From contig JBEKHR010000004.1 in the NCBI GenBank assembly GCA_050012175.1, positions 117,938-181,937 on the forward strand: a stretch of DNA of 64,000 nucleotides. The letters run 5' to 3'. The stretch comes from CAVROP01 sp050012175 (GTDB taxonomy: Bacteria; Acidobacteriota; Terriglobia; UBA7540). Every line of letters starts with the position of its first letter. Position 1 is the stretch's first letter. Shown piece after piece: positions 25,691 through 32,904 of the stretch. The notes beneath the pieces are model-generated. The model worked only from the letters and a program-made list of their open reading frames with translations, did not search any database and had not been told where the DNA came from. The translations under genes and the position numbers were made by a program.

Positions 25691-26682
25691 TTCCGAGTTT
25701 GGCTCTCACAAGTCGGACTGGCAGGGGGGACGCTGGCGTCGCCTTACTGGCCGTGATGTCCGCTGTCACCGTGCTGATCCTGGTGACTCTGGCGTTTTCG
25801 GGTTCGGTGCAGATCGAGACTCGGACGGCCATTTATCGCAAGGAGGCCACTCAGGCTTATGCCTTCGCGGAGGGAGGAGTCCAAGCCGTTATTCTGGAGA
25901 TCGCCTACCCGCCTTCCAATGAGCAGCAAGATAAACCCCGGCTCTGGACAAAAGGGCAGCGTTTGGTGCGGGTGCCTTATGAGCAGGGCGCGGCGCTGGT
26001 AGAAATTGTGAATGAGACCGGTAAGCTCGACCTGAACGTTGCCGGGCGAAAGGAGCTGGCGCGTTTGTTTGAAGCGCGGGGCCTGGACTCGGCGGAAGCG
26101 GCCCAGTTGGCGGCGGCCATTAATCACTGGCGGAGCCCAGCGGGGCCTAGTGACCAGGAGTCCGAGGCCTTGGAAGACTATTACCGCTACGGCGGGTATC
26201 GCCCCGCTCACCAGCGCTTCGGCTCACTGGAGGAAGTGCTGCGCGTCCGAGGGATGAGCCGGGACATCTTCTACGGCACGGCAGAGTTCAGCCGGGAAGA
26301 GGGAATTCAATACAAGTACGGAGTGGGGCAGGACTTGACGATTTACTCGGGTTCCACTCAGGTCAATGTGAATTATGCGTCCGAGGCGGTCTTGCTTAGC
26401 GTGCCCGGCGTGGACGAGGACTTGGCTGAGCCCATTGTTCGGGAACGAAGCAACAAACCCTTTAACTCCCTGGGGGATGTGGCGCAACGTCTGTCGACAT
26501 CCCTGCCGGATAAGGCGCTGCCGTTCCTTACCATTGATGAGGTTGGGACTTACAGCATCGTCTCGGTGGGAGAGGTCAATGGCTCCCGGGTTCGGCGGAC
26601 AATCAAAGCCGTTGTCCAGGTGGCCCCACAAGGCGCTGCCCTGCATCGCATCATTGCTTGGTATGACGATTTCACGGAATGA
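25600..26682 (+). CDS. gspK: Minor pseudopilin GspK
   Basis: The largest pseudopilin, at the pseudopilus tip. The hydrophobic helix is DAG then VALLAVMSAVTVLILVTLAF and lacks Glu at +5, as known for GspK. The conserved helical domain follows: YRKEATQAYAFAEGGVQAVI, VEIVNETGKLDLNVAGRKEL, LAAAINHWRSP, and a helix-hairpin-helix-like NVNYASEAVLLSVPGVDEDL with EPIVRERSNKPF. The frame from 25600 gives an improbable 46-residue leader made partly of repeat DNA. An in-frame TTG at 25699 would give a normal leader of about 12 residues and is the likelier start. Confidence 0.9.
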   Translation: MQGLRASMQAPGKNYKRASLNPESQILNPAFPSLALTSRTGRGDAGVALLAVMSAVTVLILVTLAFSGSVQIETRTAIYRKEATQAYAFAEGGVQAVILEIAYPPSNEQQDKPRLWTKGQRLVRVPYEQGAALVEIVNETGKLDLNVAGRKELARLFEARGLDSAEAAQLAAAINHWRSPAGPSDQESEALEDYYRYGGYRPAHQRFGSLEEVLRVRGMSRDIFYGTAEFSREEGIQYKYGVGQDLTIYSGSTQVNVNYASEAVLLSVPGVDEDLAEPIVRERSNKPFNSLGDVAQRLSTSLPDKALPFLTIDEVGTYSIVSVGEVNGSRVRRTIKAVVQVAPQGAALHRIIAWYDDFTE

Positions 26683-26692
26683 AGGAAGAAGG

Positions 26693-26852
26693 GCAGGATT
26701 CAGGAGGGCGGAAACTAGAAATCAGAAATCGGAAACTGGACGGGGAAGAAAATGGAAACTAGAAAATGGAAATTGGCCCGGGCTAGGAGTTTCCAGTTTC
26801 CAATTTCCAGTTTCTAGTTTCAAATCTCCAATTTCCTCTTTCCTGAATCCTG
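26693..26852. repeat. Long self-complementary word repeat between gspK and gspL
   Basis: CAGGATTCAGGAGGGCGGAA, GAAACTGGACGGGGAAGAAA, then AGTTTCCAGTTTCCAATTTC and CTTTCCTGAATCCTGAATGC. The core 26735-26806 is near-identical to 17465-17536 and about 32380-32451 over roughly 72 bp. Confidence 0.75.
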
Positions 26853-26865
26853 AATGCTAGGTTCT

Positions 26866-28242
26866 ATGTCTCTCGCCTTTACCAAACTCGCTGTAGGAGT
26901 CGATTGCGGCGGTGGGGCGTTCAATCTCACCGCTCTGGGCCGCCGATTTCGGCGCTTTGTGGTGATTGACGAGTTGCGTCTCCCGGAGCCGCTGCACGAG
27001 GATGCGGCCGCCAAAGTAGCCGGCTTTCTGGATCGCCACCGGCTCCGCGAAGCCCGCGTCATGGCTTGCTTGCCGCGCGAAGCGGTCCTGGTTCGATTCC
27101 TGGACCTGCCAGTGGAAGCAGAGCCGCAGTTGGCCAAAGTGGTAGGCTATCAGTTGAGGTCGCTTCATCCCTTCAAGGACGATCAGGTCTATTGGGATTG
27201 TGCGGTTGTGGGCCGCGACCCAAAGGCGAAGCAAGTCAGCGTGATGGTGGTGGTGGCGGAGAAGTCGCGGGTGAACCGCGCCAAGCAGGCGCTTGAAGAA
27301 CTGGGCCTGCGGGTGAGCGGCTTGACGTTGGGAGCCGCAGCCCTGGCTCTCTTGGCGAAGCCCCTGCTGCCGCCGACGGCGCTGCTCGTTTGTGGCCGAA
27401 GCTCGGGGGTGGAACTGCTGTCCTTCCGCCAAGCGAACTTGTGCGCCACCCAGGAGATTCCCCTCGAACCGAGCCCCAGCGCCAGAGAGCGATTCGACCG
27501 GGAGTGGCATCGCGCCCTCGCGGCTTTGCCCGTGTCCGACCCCGCCACGATTCCCTGGTTTGTCTGCGGGTCCGTGCCGTCTCCCTTTTCCGACCTCCTC
27601 CAGGGGACCTCACCCTTGCCCGCTCCGAAGCTGAACCTGGCCAAGCGCAATGGGTCGACGGGCTTCGAGTGGCCCGCGCTTGCTGCGGCCTATGTGGGCT
27701 TGCTCCGCAGCAGCTCGTCGTTCATCAACCTCCTCCCGCCGCAAGAGCGTTGGCAGCCGCAGCGCGGCGCGCGCGCCCCAGTTTACGCCTTGGGCGCCAC
27801 GGCGGCGCTTCTGGCGCTCACCTTGGCGTCTCACGCCTGGATCGAAAGGGCGTTGTACGGCCGCGCCCTGGCGCGCGCGCTGCGACGCCTGGAGGTTCCT
27901 GCTCAGCAGCTTCGCCGGCAGAATCAAGAGACGAGTACTCTCGAGACCCGGGCGGCGGTCCTCGAGGGCCTCCGGGCCGGCAACTGGCAGAAGCTCCGCA
28001 TGCTCGAGCGACTCACGAAGCTGCTCCCGGACAACACTTGGCTCCAACAATTGCAAATCAGCGAAGATAGCGTCGAGATCGTCGGTTATTCCAACCACGC
28101 GGCGGAGTTGGTTCAGCCCCTCGAGAATTCGCCTTACTTTACGCAGGTTGAGTTTACGGCTCCGATCACGCGGGACAACCAGAGCCGAGAGGTTTTTCGA
28201 ATCCGCATGCGGCTGAAGCAGGCCGCGGCTCGAAAGGATTGA
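26866..28242 (+). CDS. gspL: Type II secretion protein GspL-like (PilM/PilN-type fusion)
   Basis: The N-terminal half is an actin-like PilM/GspL domain (KLAVGVDCGGGAFNLTAL; MACLPREAVLVRFLDLPVEA; QLAKVVGYQLRSLHPFKDDQ; VMVVVAEKSRVNRAKQALEE). A membrane helix near residues 305-325 (VYALGATAALLALTLASHAW) precedes a periplasmic coiled coil and a ferredoxin-like PilN domain (LERLTKLLPDNTWLQQLQIS). GspL links the GspE ATPase to the membrane platform. ATG 26866 gives a shorter N terminus than 26854; both are close to the repeat block. gspM follows. Confidence 0.85.
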   Translation: MSLAFTKLAVGVDCGGGAFNLTALGRRFRRFVVIDELRLPEPLHEDAAAKVAGFLDRHRLREARVMACLPREAVLVRFLDLPVEAEPQLAKVVGYQLRSLHPFKDDQVYWDCAVVGRDPKAKQVSVMVVVAEKSRVNRAKQALEELGLRVSGLTLGAAALALLAKPLLPPTALLVCGRSSGVELLSFRQANLCATQEIPLEPSPSARERFDREWHRALAALPVSDPATIPWFVCGSVPSPFSDLLQGTSPLPAPKLNLAKRNGSTGFEWPALAAAYVGLLRSSSSFINLLPPQERWQPQRGARAPVYALGATAALLALTLASHAWIERALYGRALARALRRLEVPAQQLRRQNQETSTLETRAAVLEGLRAGNWQKLRMLERLTKLLPDNTWLQQLQISEDSVEIVGYSNHAAELVQPLENSPYFTQVEFTAPITRDNQSREVFRIRMRLKQAAARKD

Positions 28243-28322
28243 CCATTGATGATTGGTGATTTGCGATTGCCGATTTAGGATTTTCCAATCGTTAATCGCA
28301 AATCGCCAATCGGCAATTGTCT
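28243..28322. repeat. GATTGGTGATTTGCG word repeat between gspL and gspM
   Basis: GATTGGTGATTTGCGATTGC words face TCGCAAATCGCCAATCGGCA complements, giving a probable hairpin. The gspM frame is open through it, which explains a false 28-residue extension. Confidence 0.6.
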
Positions 28323-28336
28323 GGTTCCGCACTCCA

Positions 28337-28930
28337 ATGTTGGCAAAGATTAGTCGTCGAGATCGAATTGCTCTGACCGCCGCCGCGGTGACTACGGCGC
28401 TGTTCATACTCTTGAACTTCGGCGTGTTCCCCCTCCTGGAGCACCTGGGTTCAAGCCCTGAGGTCGTACAGCAGAATGAAGTCGAACTGCGCCGGAACAT
28501 GCGACTGTTGGCCGAGGCGGAGCTTGAGAAGACCCATCACTCCGCCGCCGGGGACCGCCTGAAAGAACTCGAGGCGGGCCTTCTGGAGAGCTCCTCGCCT
28601 TCTCTGGCGAATGCCGAGTGGCAGCGGCTGGTGGGCCAGTTGGCCGACAGCAAGGGCATCCAGCTCGGCAGCAGTGAGTTCCTTCGCATTCAGGAGCTCG
28701 GCGCAGGATATTCCCTCTTGACCGGTCGGGTGGTATTCCGCTGCCGCATTGACCAGCTCGTCGATTTTTTGGTCGCTTTGACTTCTTCCCCCAAGCTCTT
28801 GTCCGTTACGGGCCTGATGGTTTCCGCCTCCCAGGTGAGCGCGCAAACCATATTAAACGTGCAGATGACGATTGGGGCGGCGACCAAGACGGTGAAGCAA
28901 TCGAAGGACGCGGCAGCCGCAACCCGCTGA
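28337..28930 (+). CDS. gspM: Type II secretion protein GspM-like (PilO-type)
   Basis: A 197-aa bitopic protein. A short cytoplasmic segment (MLAKISRRDR) and one membrane helix (IALTAAAVTTALFILLNFGVF) precede a coiled coil (LRRNMRLLAEAELEKTHHSA) and a ferredoxin-like periplasmic domain (EWQRLVGQLADSKGIQLGSS; RIDQLVDFLVALTSSPKLLS). Position after gspL and this architecture support GspM/PilO, although sequence similarity in this family is always low. ATG 28337 is used because the upstream frame translates repeat DNA. Confidence 0.8.
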   Translation: MLAKISRRDRIALTAAAVTTALFILLNFGVFPLLEHLGSSPEVVQQNEVELRRNMRLLAEAELEKTHHSAAGDRLKELEAGLLESSSPSLANAEWQRLVGQLADSKGIQLGSSEFLRIQELGAGYSLLTGRVVFRCRIDQLVDFLVALTSSPKLLSVTGLMVSASQVSAQTILNVQMTIGAATKTVKQSKDAAAATR

Positions 28931-28949
28931 CGGAGGCACAGATTAATGC

Positions 28950-29052
28950 AGGAGCTAGAGAATTGCCGATTGAGGATTGCCGGTGGCCGATTGCTGATTG
29001 AAGATTCGACATTCGAAAATCGTCAATCGGCAATCGAAGACCGGCAATCACA
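28950..29052. repeat. GATTGCCGATTG word repeat between gspM and gspC
   Basis: GAATTGCCGATTGAGGATTG and TGGCCGATTGCTGATTGAAG face AATCGTCAATCGGCAATCG. It ends just before the AAGGAGG of the next gene. Confidence 0.6.
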
Positions 29053-29067
29053 CTGAAGGAGGCACAC

Positions 29068-29850
29068 ATGCTGGCCAGACGTCGGGAACAGATTCTCATT
29101 ATCGCCGGGCTCCTCGGCTTGAACATCCTGCTGGGCTGGTCCTTGGGACGGTTCTGGAAGGACCATCGCAGCCGCACTCAGTGGCTCTACTCGGGCGCGC
29201 TGGCGCAGCCTCCTGCCACACCTGCGGCCCGCCTGAATCTGGCGGGACAGCCGCAAAGCTTCGTGGAGATCGTGGACCGAAGTGTTTTCAGCCCCCTGCG
29301 GGGCGTCCCGCCACCGCAGCCGCAAGAAGAGGCTAAAGCTCCGAAGCTGCCGCTCTTGTTCGGGAGCATGAATCTGGGGAACGGCCGGTTTGCGTTGATG
29401 GCTCCGGGTGACCAGCCTTCCTCGGTCTCCAAACGTGTCCTGCCCGGGGAGGAAATCGGCGGTTACAAGTTGGTTTCAATTGGCACCTCGAATGTGGTGC
29501 TCGAGTGGCAGGAAAAGAAGATCACATTGGACATTTCCGAGTCTGCCCGGCGTGCCCCTGGCGTGGCTGAGAGTACCGCCAGCGGTGGCGCGCGTTTCGC
29601 ACCGGGATCAACAGCGGGAAGCCCTGCTCCCTCGGCAAGGTCTGTAGCCCCTGTTTCCTTTGCCGGGCCGCAACCTCCTCCCCCCCAGATGTCGGTGCCC
29701 ACTGCCCAACCAGAGGTCCCGGCGGGCACCGTGGTGGGAGGAAAGCGAAAGGTTCTGGTCCCGACTCCTTTTGGCACGTTTGTCGATTGGCAGGACGTCG
29801 GGCCGGCCGGCTCACAGACGCCGCAACAAACCGGCAGTCCCAACAAGTAA
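29068..29850 (+). CDS. gspC: Type II secretion protein GspC-like (PilP/HR domain)
   Basis: One N-terminal membrane helix (ILIIAGLLGLNILLGWSLG) and a proline-rich linker lead to a beta-sandwich HR/PilP-like domain: VDRSVFSPLRGV, LPLLFGSMNLGNGRFALMAP, SKRVLPGEEIGGYKLVSIGT, VVLEWQEKKITLDI. GspC connects the inner-membrane complex to the secretin, and this HR domain contacts GspD. The C-terminal 100 residues are Pro/Ala/Ser-rich and probably disordered; no PDZ domain is present. Good AAGGAGG precedes ATG 29068. The alternative name GspN/PilP-like cannot be excluded. Confidence 0.75.
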   Translation: MLARRREQILIIAGLLGLNILLGWSLGRFWKDHRSRTQWLYSGALAQPPATPAARLNLAGQPQSFVEIVDRSVFSPLRGVPPPQPQEEAKAPKLPLLFGSMNLGNGRFALMAPGDQPSSVSKRVLPGEEIGGYKLVSIGTSNVVLEWQEKKITLDISESARRAPGVAESTASGGARFAPGSTAGSPAPSARSVAPVSFAGPQPPPPQMSVPTAQPEVPAGTVVGGKRKVLVPTPFGTFVDWQDVGPAGSQTPQQTGSPNK

Positions 29851-29966
29851 GGATTCAGGACTCAGGGGCCAGCGGATGCTGAAAGGCTCAACGAGTGAGC
29901 CACAAGCAAGCCGGGGTTACAGGATTCACCGGAGGCTTTTCCTGAATCCTAAATCCTGAATCCTGG
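29850..29966. repeat. AGGATTCAGGACTCAGG word repeat between gspC and gspD
   Basis: AGGATTCAGGACTCAGGGGC at the start faces TCCTGAATCCTAAATCCTGA near 29940-29964. It lies directly upstream of the gspD ribosome binding site. Confidence 0.65.
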
Positions 29967-29981
29967 AGAAGGAGGAACAGA

Positions 29982-32342
29982 TTGCATCCACTCTCTAGTC
30001 TACACCGCCGTCGTTTGCGAACAGGGGGGATGATCCCTGTCGTGGCATGCCCAAGTGCGCCAGCCCTCTGGCGGGGAGTGCTGTGGCTCTCGACTGGTTT
30101 TGCCGTCCTCGCCGCAGCCTCCCTAACCCTTCGCGCGCTCCCACCCGCCGCTCAGCAAGCCGGGCCGCCCGCGCCACAAGCAACACAAGCCAATCCGCCC
30201 GTGCCACAAGCAACACAAGCCAATCCGCCCGTGCCTCAAGCATCACAAGTCGGGCCACCTGCGCCACAGGCATCGCAAGCCGGGCCGCGCCCCACAAAAC
30301 CAGGGCAGCCTAAGCCCCCGTCGCCGCTGCAAACTCCTCCCGCCAGCCAGACCACGCCGGCCGCGCAGGCTCCACCGGCCGCGCCTGCTGCGGTTAAGGG
30401 TGGGGCGGGGGTGGGGTTCCGTCTTGAGAATGCTGACCTGCTTCAGTTCGTCAGCCTGGTGGCCGAAGAGTTGAAGCTGAACTATGTTGTGGATCCGGCC
30501 GTCCGAGGGGCGGTGACCATTTCCACCTCGGGCGACCTCAAGCCCGAGGACCTGCTACCCATTCTCGAAACCGTGCTGAAGATGAATGGCGCCACGGCCA
30601 TCAAGACCGGAAGTTTCTATCGCATCGTTCCTCTCGCTGCGGCCCCCAAAACCCCCTTGGGTATCTCGACCGGGGCCAGCGGAGCAGGGCTGCCGGGGGA
30701 TGAGCGCATACTCATGCAAATCATCCCTTTGAAGTTCGTCTTCGCGGCGGACATGGCCAAGATGCTTACACCCTTTCTTTCGGAGGGGGGCACGGTGGCC
30801 GTGCACGAGGCCGGCAACACCCTGATTCTGGTCGATGACAGCTTGAACATAAAGCGGCTGATGGAGATCCTCCAGCAGTTTGACAATTCCAGCTTCGGCG
30901 CGCAGCGCGTGCGGTTGTTACCTGTGCACAACAACGTCGCCTCCGCCCTGGTTCCCGAGCTCGAAGCGATTTTCTCCACCTACGCACTCTCCAACGGGAC
31001 GCCCCTGCGCTTCGTGCCCCTCGATCGCATCAATGGAATTCTGGTCGCGAGCGCTGATCCCGCTGCCTTCGATGAAGTCGAGCATTGGGTAGCGAAACTC
31101 GACCAGCCGGCAGCCCCGAACGGAATTCAGACCTTCGTTTATAAGGTTCAGTACTCCGAAGCCGGACGCCTTGTCAGCCTGCTGAACGCCCTCCGGGGTA
31201 CTGGTGGAGGCGGAGGGGGCGGAGGAGGTGGAGGAGCCTTTGGGGAAGCCACTTCCCGCGGCACGGGAGGTGGCGGCAGGGGACTCGCGTCAGGCGGGGG
31301 CGGCATGGGGTTGGCGTCGGAGCAGCAACAAACTCTCCAGTCGCGCTCCAGTGAAACTACCCCGGGCATGGGTGCTTTCAGTCCGGCGGGCGGCGAGGGA
31401 ACCACGACGGCCCCCGAAAAGAGGTTGCGCATCATAACTGATCCGGTCAGCAATTCGATCATTGTGCAGAGCACCGCGCAGGAGTATGCCGAAATCGCCA
31501 GGACCATCGAGAAACTCGACGTTGTGCCCCGGCAGGTTCTGATCGAAGCCCGAGTGTACGAAGTGGACTTGACCGGGAATCTTTCGTTTGGCCTCGAGTA
31601 CGCGCTCTCGCAGAGGACTGCCGGTGCGACTGCTCAGCCCTTCAATGGTGACTACGGCGTCGCTACGGCGGGCAGCTTGACGGTTTCCGGCGGCACCGCG
31701 ATCGGCACTCGCCTCCTGATGTCTTATCTCACAGCCAACGAAAACCGTACGCGAGTGCGAACCCTCTCGGCGCCCACCGTGCTCGCCACCGACAGCACCG
31801 AGGCGCGAATCCAGGTGGGCTCCTCCGTGCCGGTGCTCACCTCCCAGGGTCTCGCCCTGGGCGGTCAAATTGCTGGTAATAGCCTGTTTACTAGTACTGT
31901 CAGCAACGTTGACACGGGCATTATCCTTTCGGTGACTCCGCGCATCACCAGCACGGGCTTGGTCTCCCTCACCATCAACCAGGACATCAGCAACGAGGTG
32001 CCGCCTGTATCGGGTAGCGGCATCCAATCCCCCAGCTTCACGAAGCGCTCGATAACCACCCACGCCGTGGCTCAGGACGGCCAGACCATTGCCTTGGGCG
32101 GGCTGATCTCGTACAACTACTCGAAAACCACCAGTCGCATCCCCCTGCTGGGCGACATTCCTTGGCTCGGTGTGCTTTTTGGAAGCACTTCCTACAACAC
32201 CACGGAAACGGAATTGATTGTGCTCCTGACGCCGCGCATCATCAGTACTCTTCCGGCCGCCCTCGATGCCACGCGCGAGCTTCGGGACAAGTTGAAGGAC
32301 TTGCGCCGCGAGTTCAAGAAGGACCAATTGTTGAACCCGTAG
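29982..32342 (+). CDS. gspD: Type II secretion secretin GspD
   Basis: The outer-membrane pore. A TTG start with GGAGAAGGAGG 7 bp upstream gives MHPLSSLHRRRLRTGG and a signal/anchor helix (VLWLSTGFAVLAAASLTLRA). A Pro/Ala/Gln linker made of 10-residue repeats follows (residues 65-105). Then come the N0-N2 domains (GFRLENADLLQFVSLVAEEL; MQIIPLKFVFAADMAKMLTP; IYKVQYSEAGRLVSLLNALR-type sequence), a glycine-rich insert near residues 405-445, and the secretin C domain (VLIEARVYEVDLTGNLSFGL; VPVLTSQG; SYNYSKTTSRIPLLGDIPWL; TELIVLLTPRII). It is the last gene of the operon. The glycine run and the linker repeats are likely length-variable. Confidence 0.95.
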   Translation: MHPLSSLHRRRLRTGGMIPVVACPSAPALWRGVLWLSTGFAVLAAASLTLRALPPAAQQAGPPAPQATQANPPVPQATQANPPVPQASQVGPPAPQASQAGPRPTKPGQPKPPSPLQTPPASQTTPAAQAPPAAPAAVKGGAGVGFRLENADLLQFVSLVAEELKLNYVVDPAVRGAVTISTSGDLKPEDLLPILETVLKMNGATAIKTGSFYRIVPLAAAPKTPLGISTGASGAGLPGDERILMQIIPLKFVFAADMAKMLTPFLSEGGTVAVHEAGNTLILVDDSLNIKRLMEILQQFDNSSFGAQRVRLLPVHNNVASALVPELEAIFSTYALSNGTPLRFVPLDRINGILVASADPAAFDEVEHWVAKLDQPAAPNGIQTFVYKVQYSEAGRLVSLLNALRGTGGGGGGGGGGGAFGEATSRGTGGGGRGLASGGGGMGLASEQQQTLQSRSSETTPGMGAFSPAGGEGTTTAPEKRLRIITDPVSNSIIVQSTAQEYAEIARTIEKLDVVPRQVLIEARVYEVDLTGNLSFGLEYALSQRTAGATAQPFNGDYGVATAGSLTVSGGTAIGTRLLMSYLTANENRTRVRTLSAPTVLATDSTEARIQVGSSVPVLTSQGLALGGQIAGNSLFTSTVSNVDTGIILSVTPRITSTGLVSLTINQDISNEVPPVSGSGIQSPSFTKRSITTHAVAQDGQTIALGGLISYNYSKTTSRIPLLGDIPWLGVLFGSTSYNTTETELIVLLTPRIISTLPAALDATRELRDKLKDLRREFKKDQLLNP
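30175..30294. repeat. 30-bp tandem repeat inside gspD
   Basis: Four units of 30 bp encode QATQANPPVP-type decapeptides. Units 1 and 2 are identical; units 3 and 4 diverge. Identical adjacent units suggest recent slippage. Confidence 0.85.
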
Positions 32343-32344
32343 AA

Positions 32345-32535
32345 GCAGGATTCAGGAGGGCGGAAACTGGAAACTGGAAACTGGACGGGGAAGAAAATGG
32401 AAACTGGAAAATAGAAACTGACCGAGGCTACGAGTTCCCAGTTTCCAATTTCCAGTTTCCAGTTTCAAACTTCTGCTTTTCCCCTACCTGAATCCTGAAT
32501 CCTGACTCCTGAATCCTGAATCGGCAATCGCCAAT
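32345..32535. repeat. Long self-complementary word repeat downstream of gspD
   Basis: CAGGATTCAGGAGGGCGGAA, repeated GGAAACT, then CCCAGTTTCCAATTTCCAGT and CCTGAATCCTGAATCCTGAC. Shares its core with the blocks at 17465 and 26735. A hairpin TCAGGGGC-loop-GCCCCTG follows at 32538-32563 and could help end the transcript, but there is no clean T-run. Confidence 0.7.
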
Positions 32536-32602
32536 CCTTCAGGGGCGGCTCGGGAACTGCCCCTGCGACAAAAGCTCCCCCCCAAAAAAGCCAAAAAAAT
32601 TC

Positions 32603-32631
32603 TTGACAGCGCATTTTGTTGGTGCTAAATT
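32603..32631 (+). promoter_or_regulatory. Strong predicted sigma-70 promoter
   Basis: TTGACA, exactly 17 bp, then TAAATT. The -35 box is consensus and the region upstream is A-rich (CCAAAAAAATTC), like an UP element. It would drive the 586-aa exported protein with a leader of about 265 nt. Confidence 0.75.
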
Positions 32632-32637
32632 AGCGGT

Positions 32638-32904
32638 CATCATTACGAGTTTGATTAAGGTAGTTAACACGCAGCAGGGTGGCGAAGTGGGAGCGATGCG
32701 GAAGCGGGAAAAGGCCTCGAGAGGAAGCAGGCGGCGATAGGTGCTCCGATAGCTCACGCCCACCAGGACTGCGGCGAAGAAAGTTGTTGACAAGAAAGTG
32801 GGCGTAATGATAGGGTCGCCCATAGTTCAACTTGGCTTTTTCAGTCAATCGGGGAAGGCGAACGCAAATACGCTTGCCCCTACAAAAAAGGAGAGGGAAA
32901 AAAG
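32638..32904 (+). promoter_or_regulatory. Long 5' leader of the exported-protein gene
   Basis: A 265-nt untranslated leader between the predicted start site and ATG 32905. It contains a perfect 8-bp stem ACGCCCAC (32756-32763) / GTGGGCGT (32798-32805) and a weaker hairpin close to the ribosome binding site AGGAGAGGG (32889-32897). No known riboswitch was recognised. The length suggests post-transcriptional control. Confidence 0.4.

Noticed and set aside
32638..32904. c-di-GMP or other known riboswitch in the long leader
   Set aside because: No recognisable conserved core of a known class was found by eye; only a generic stem is seen.
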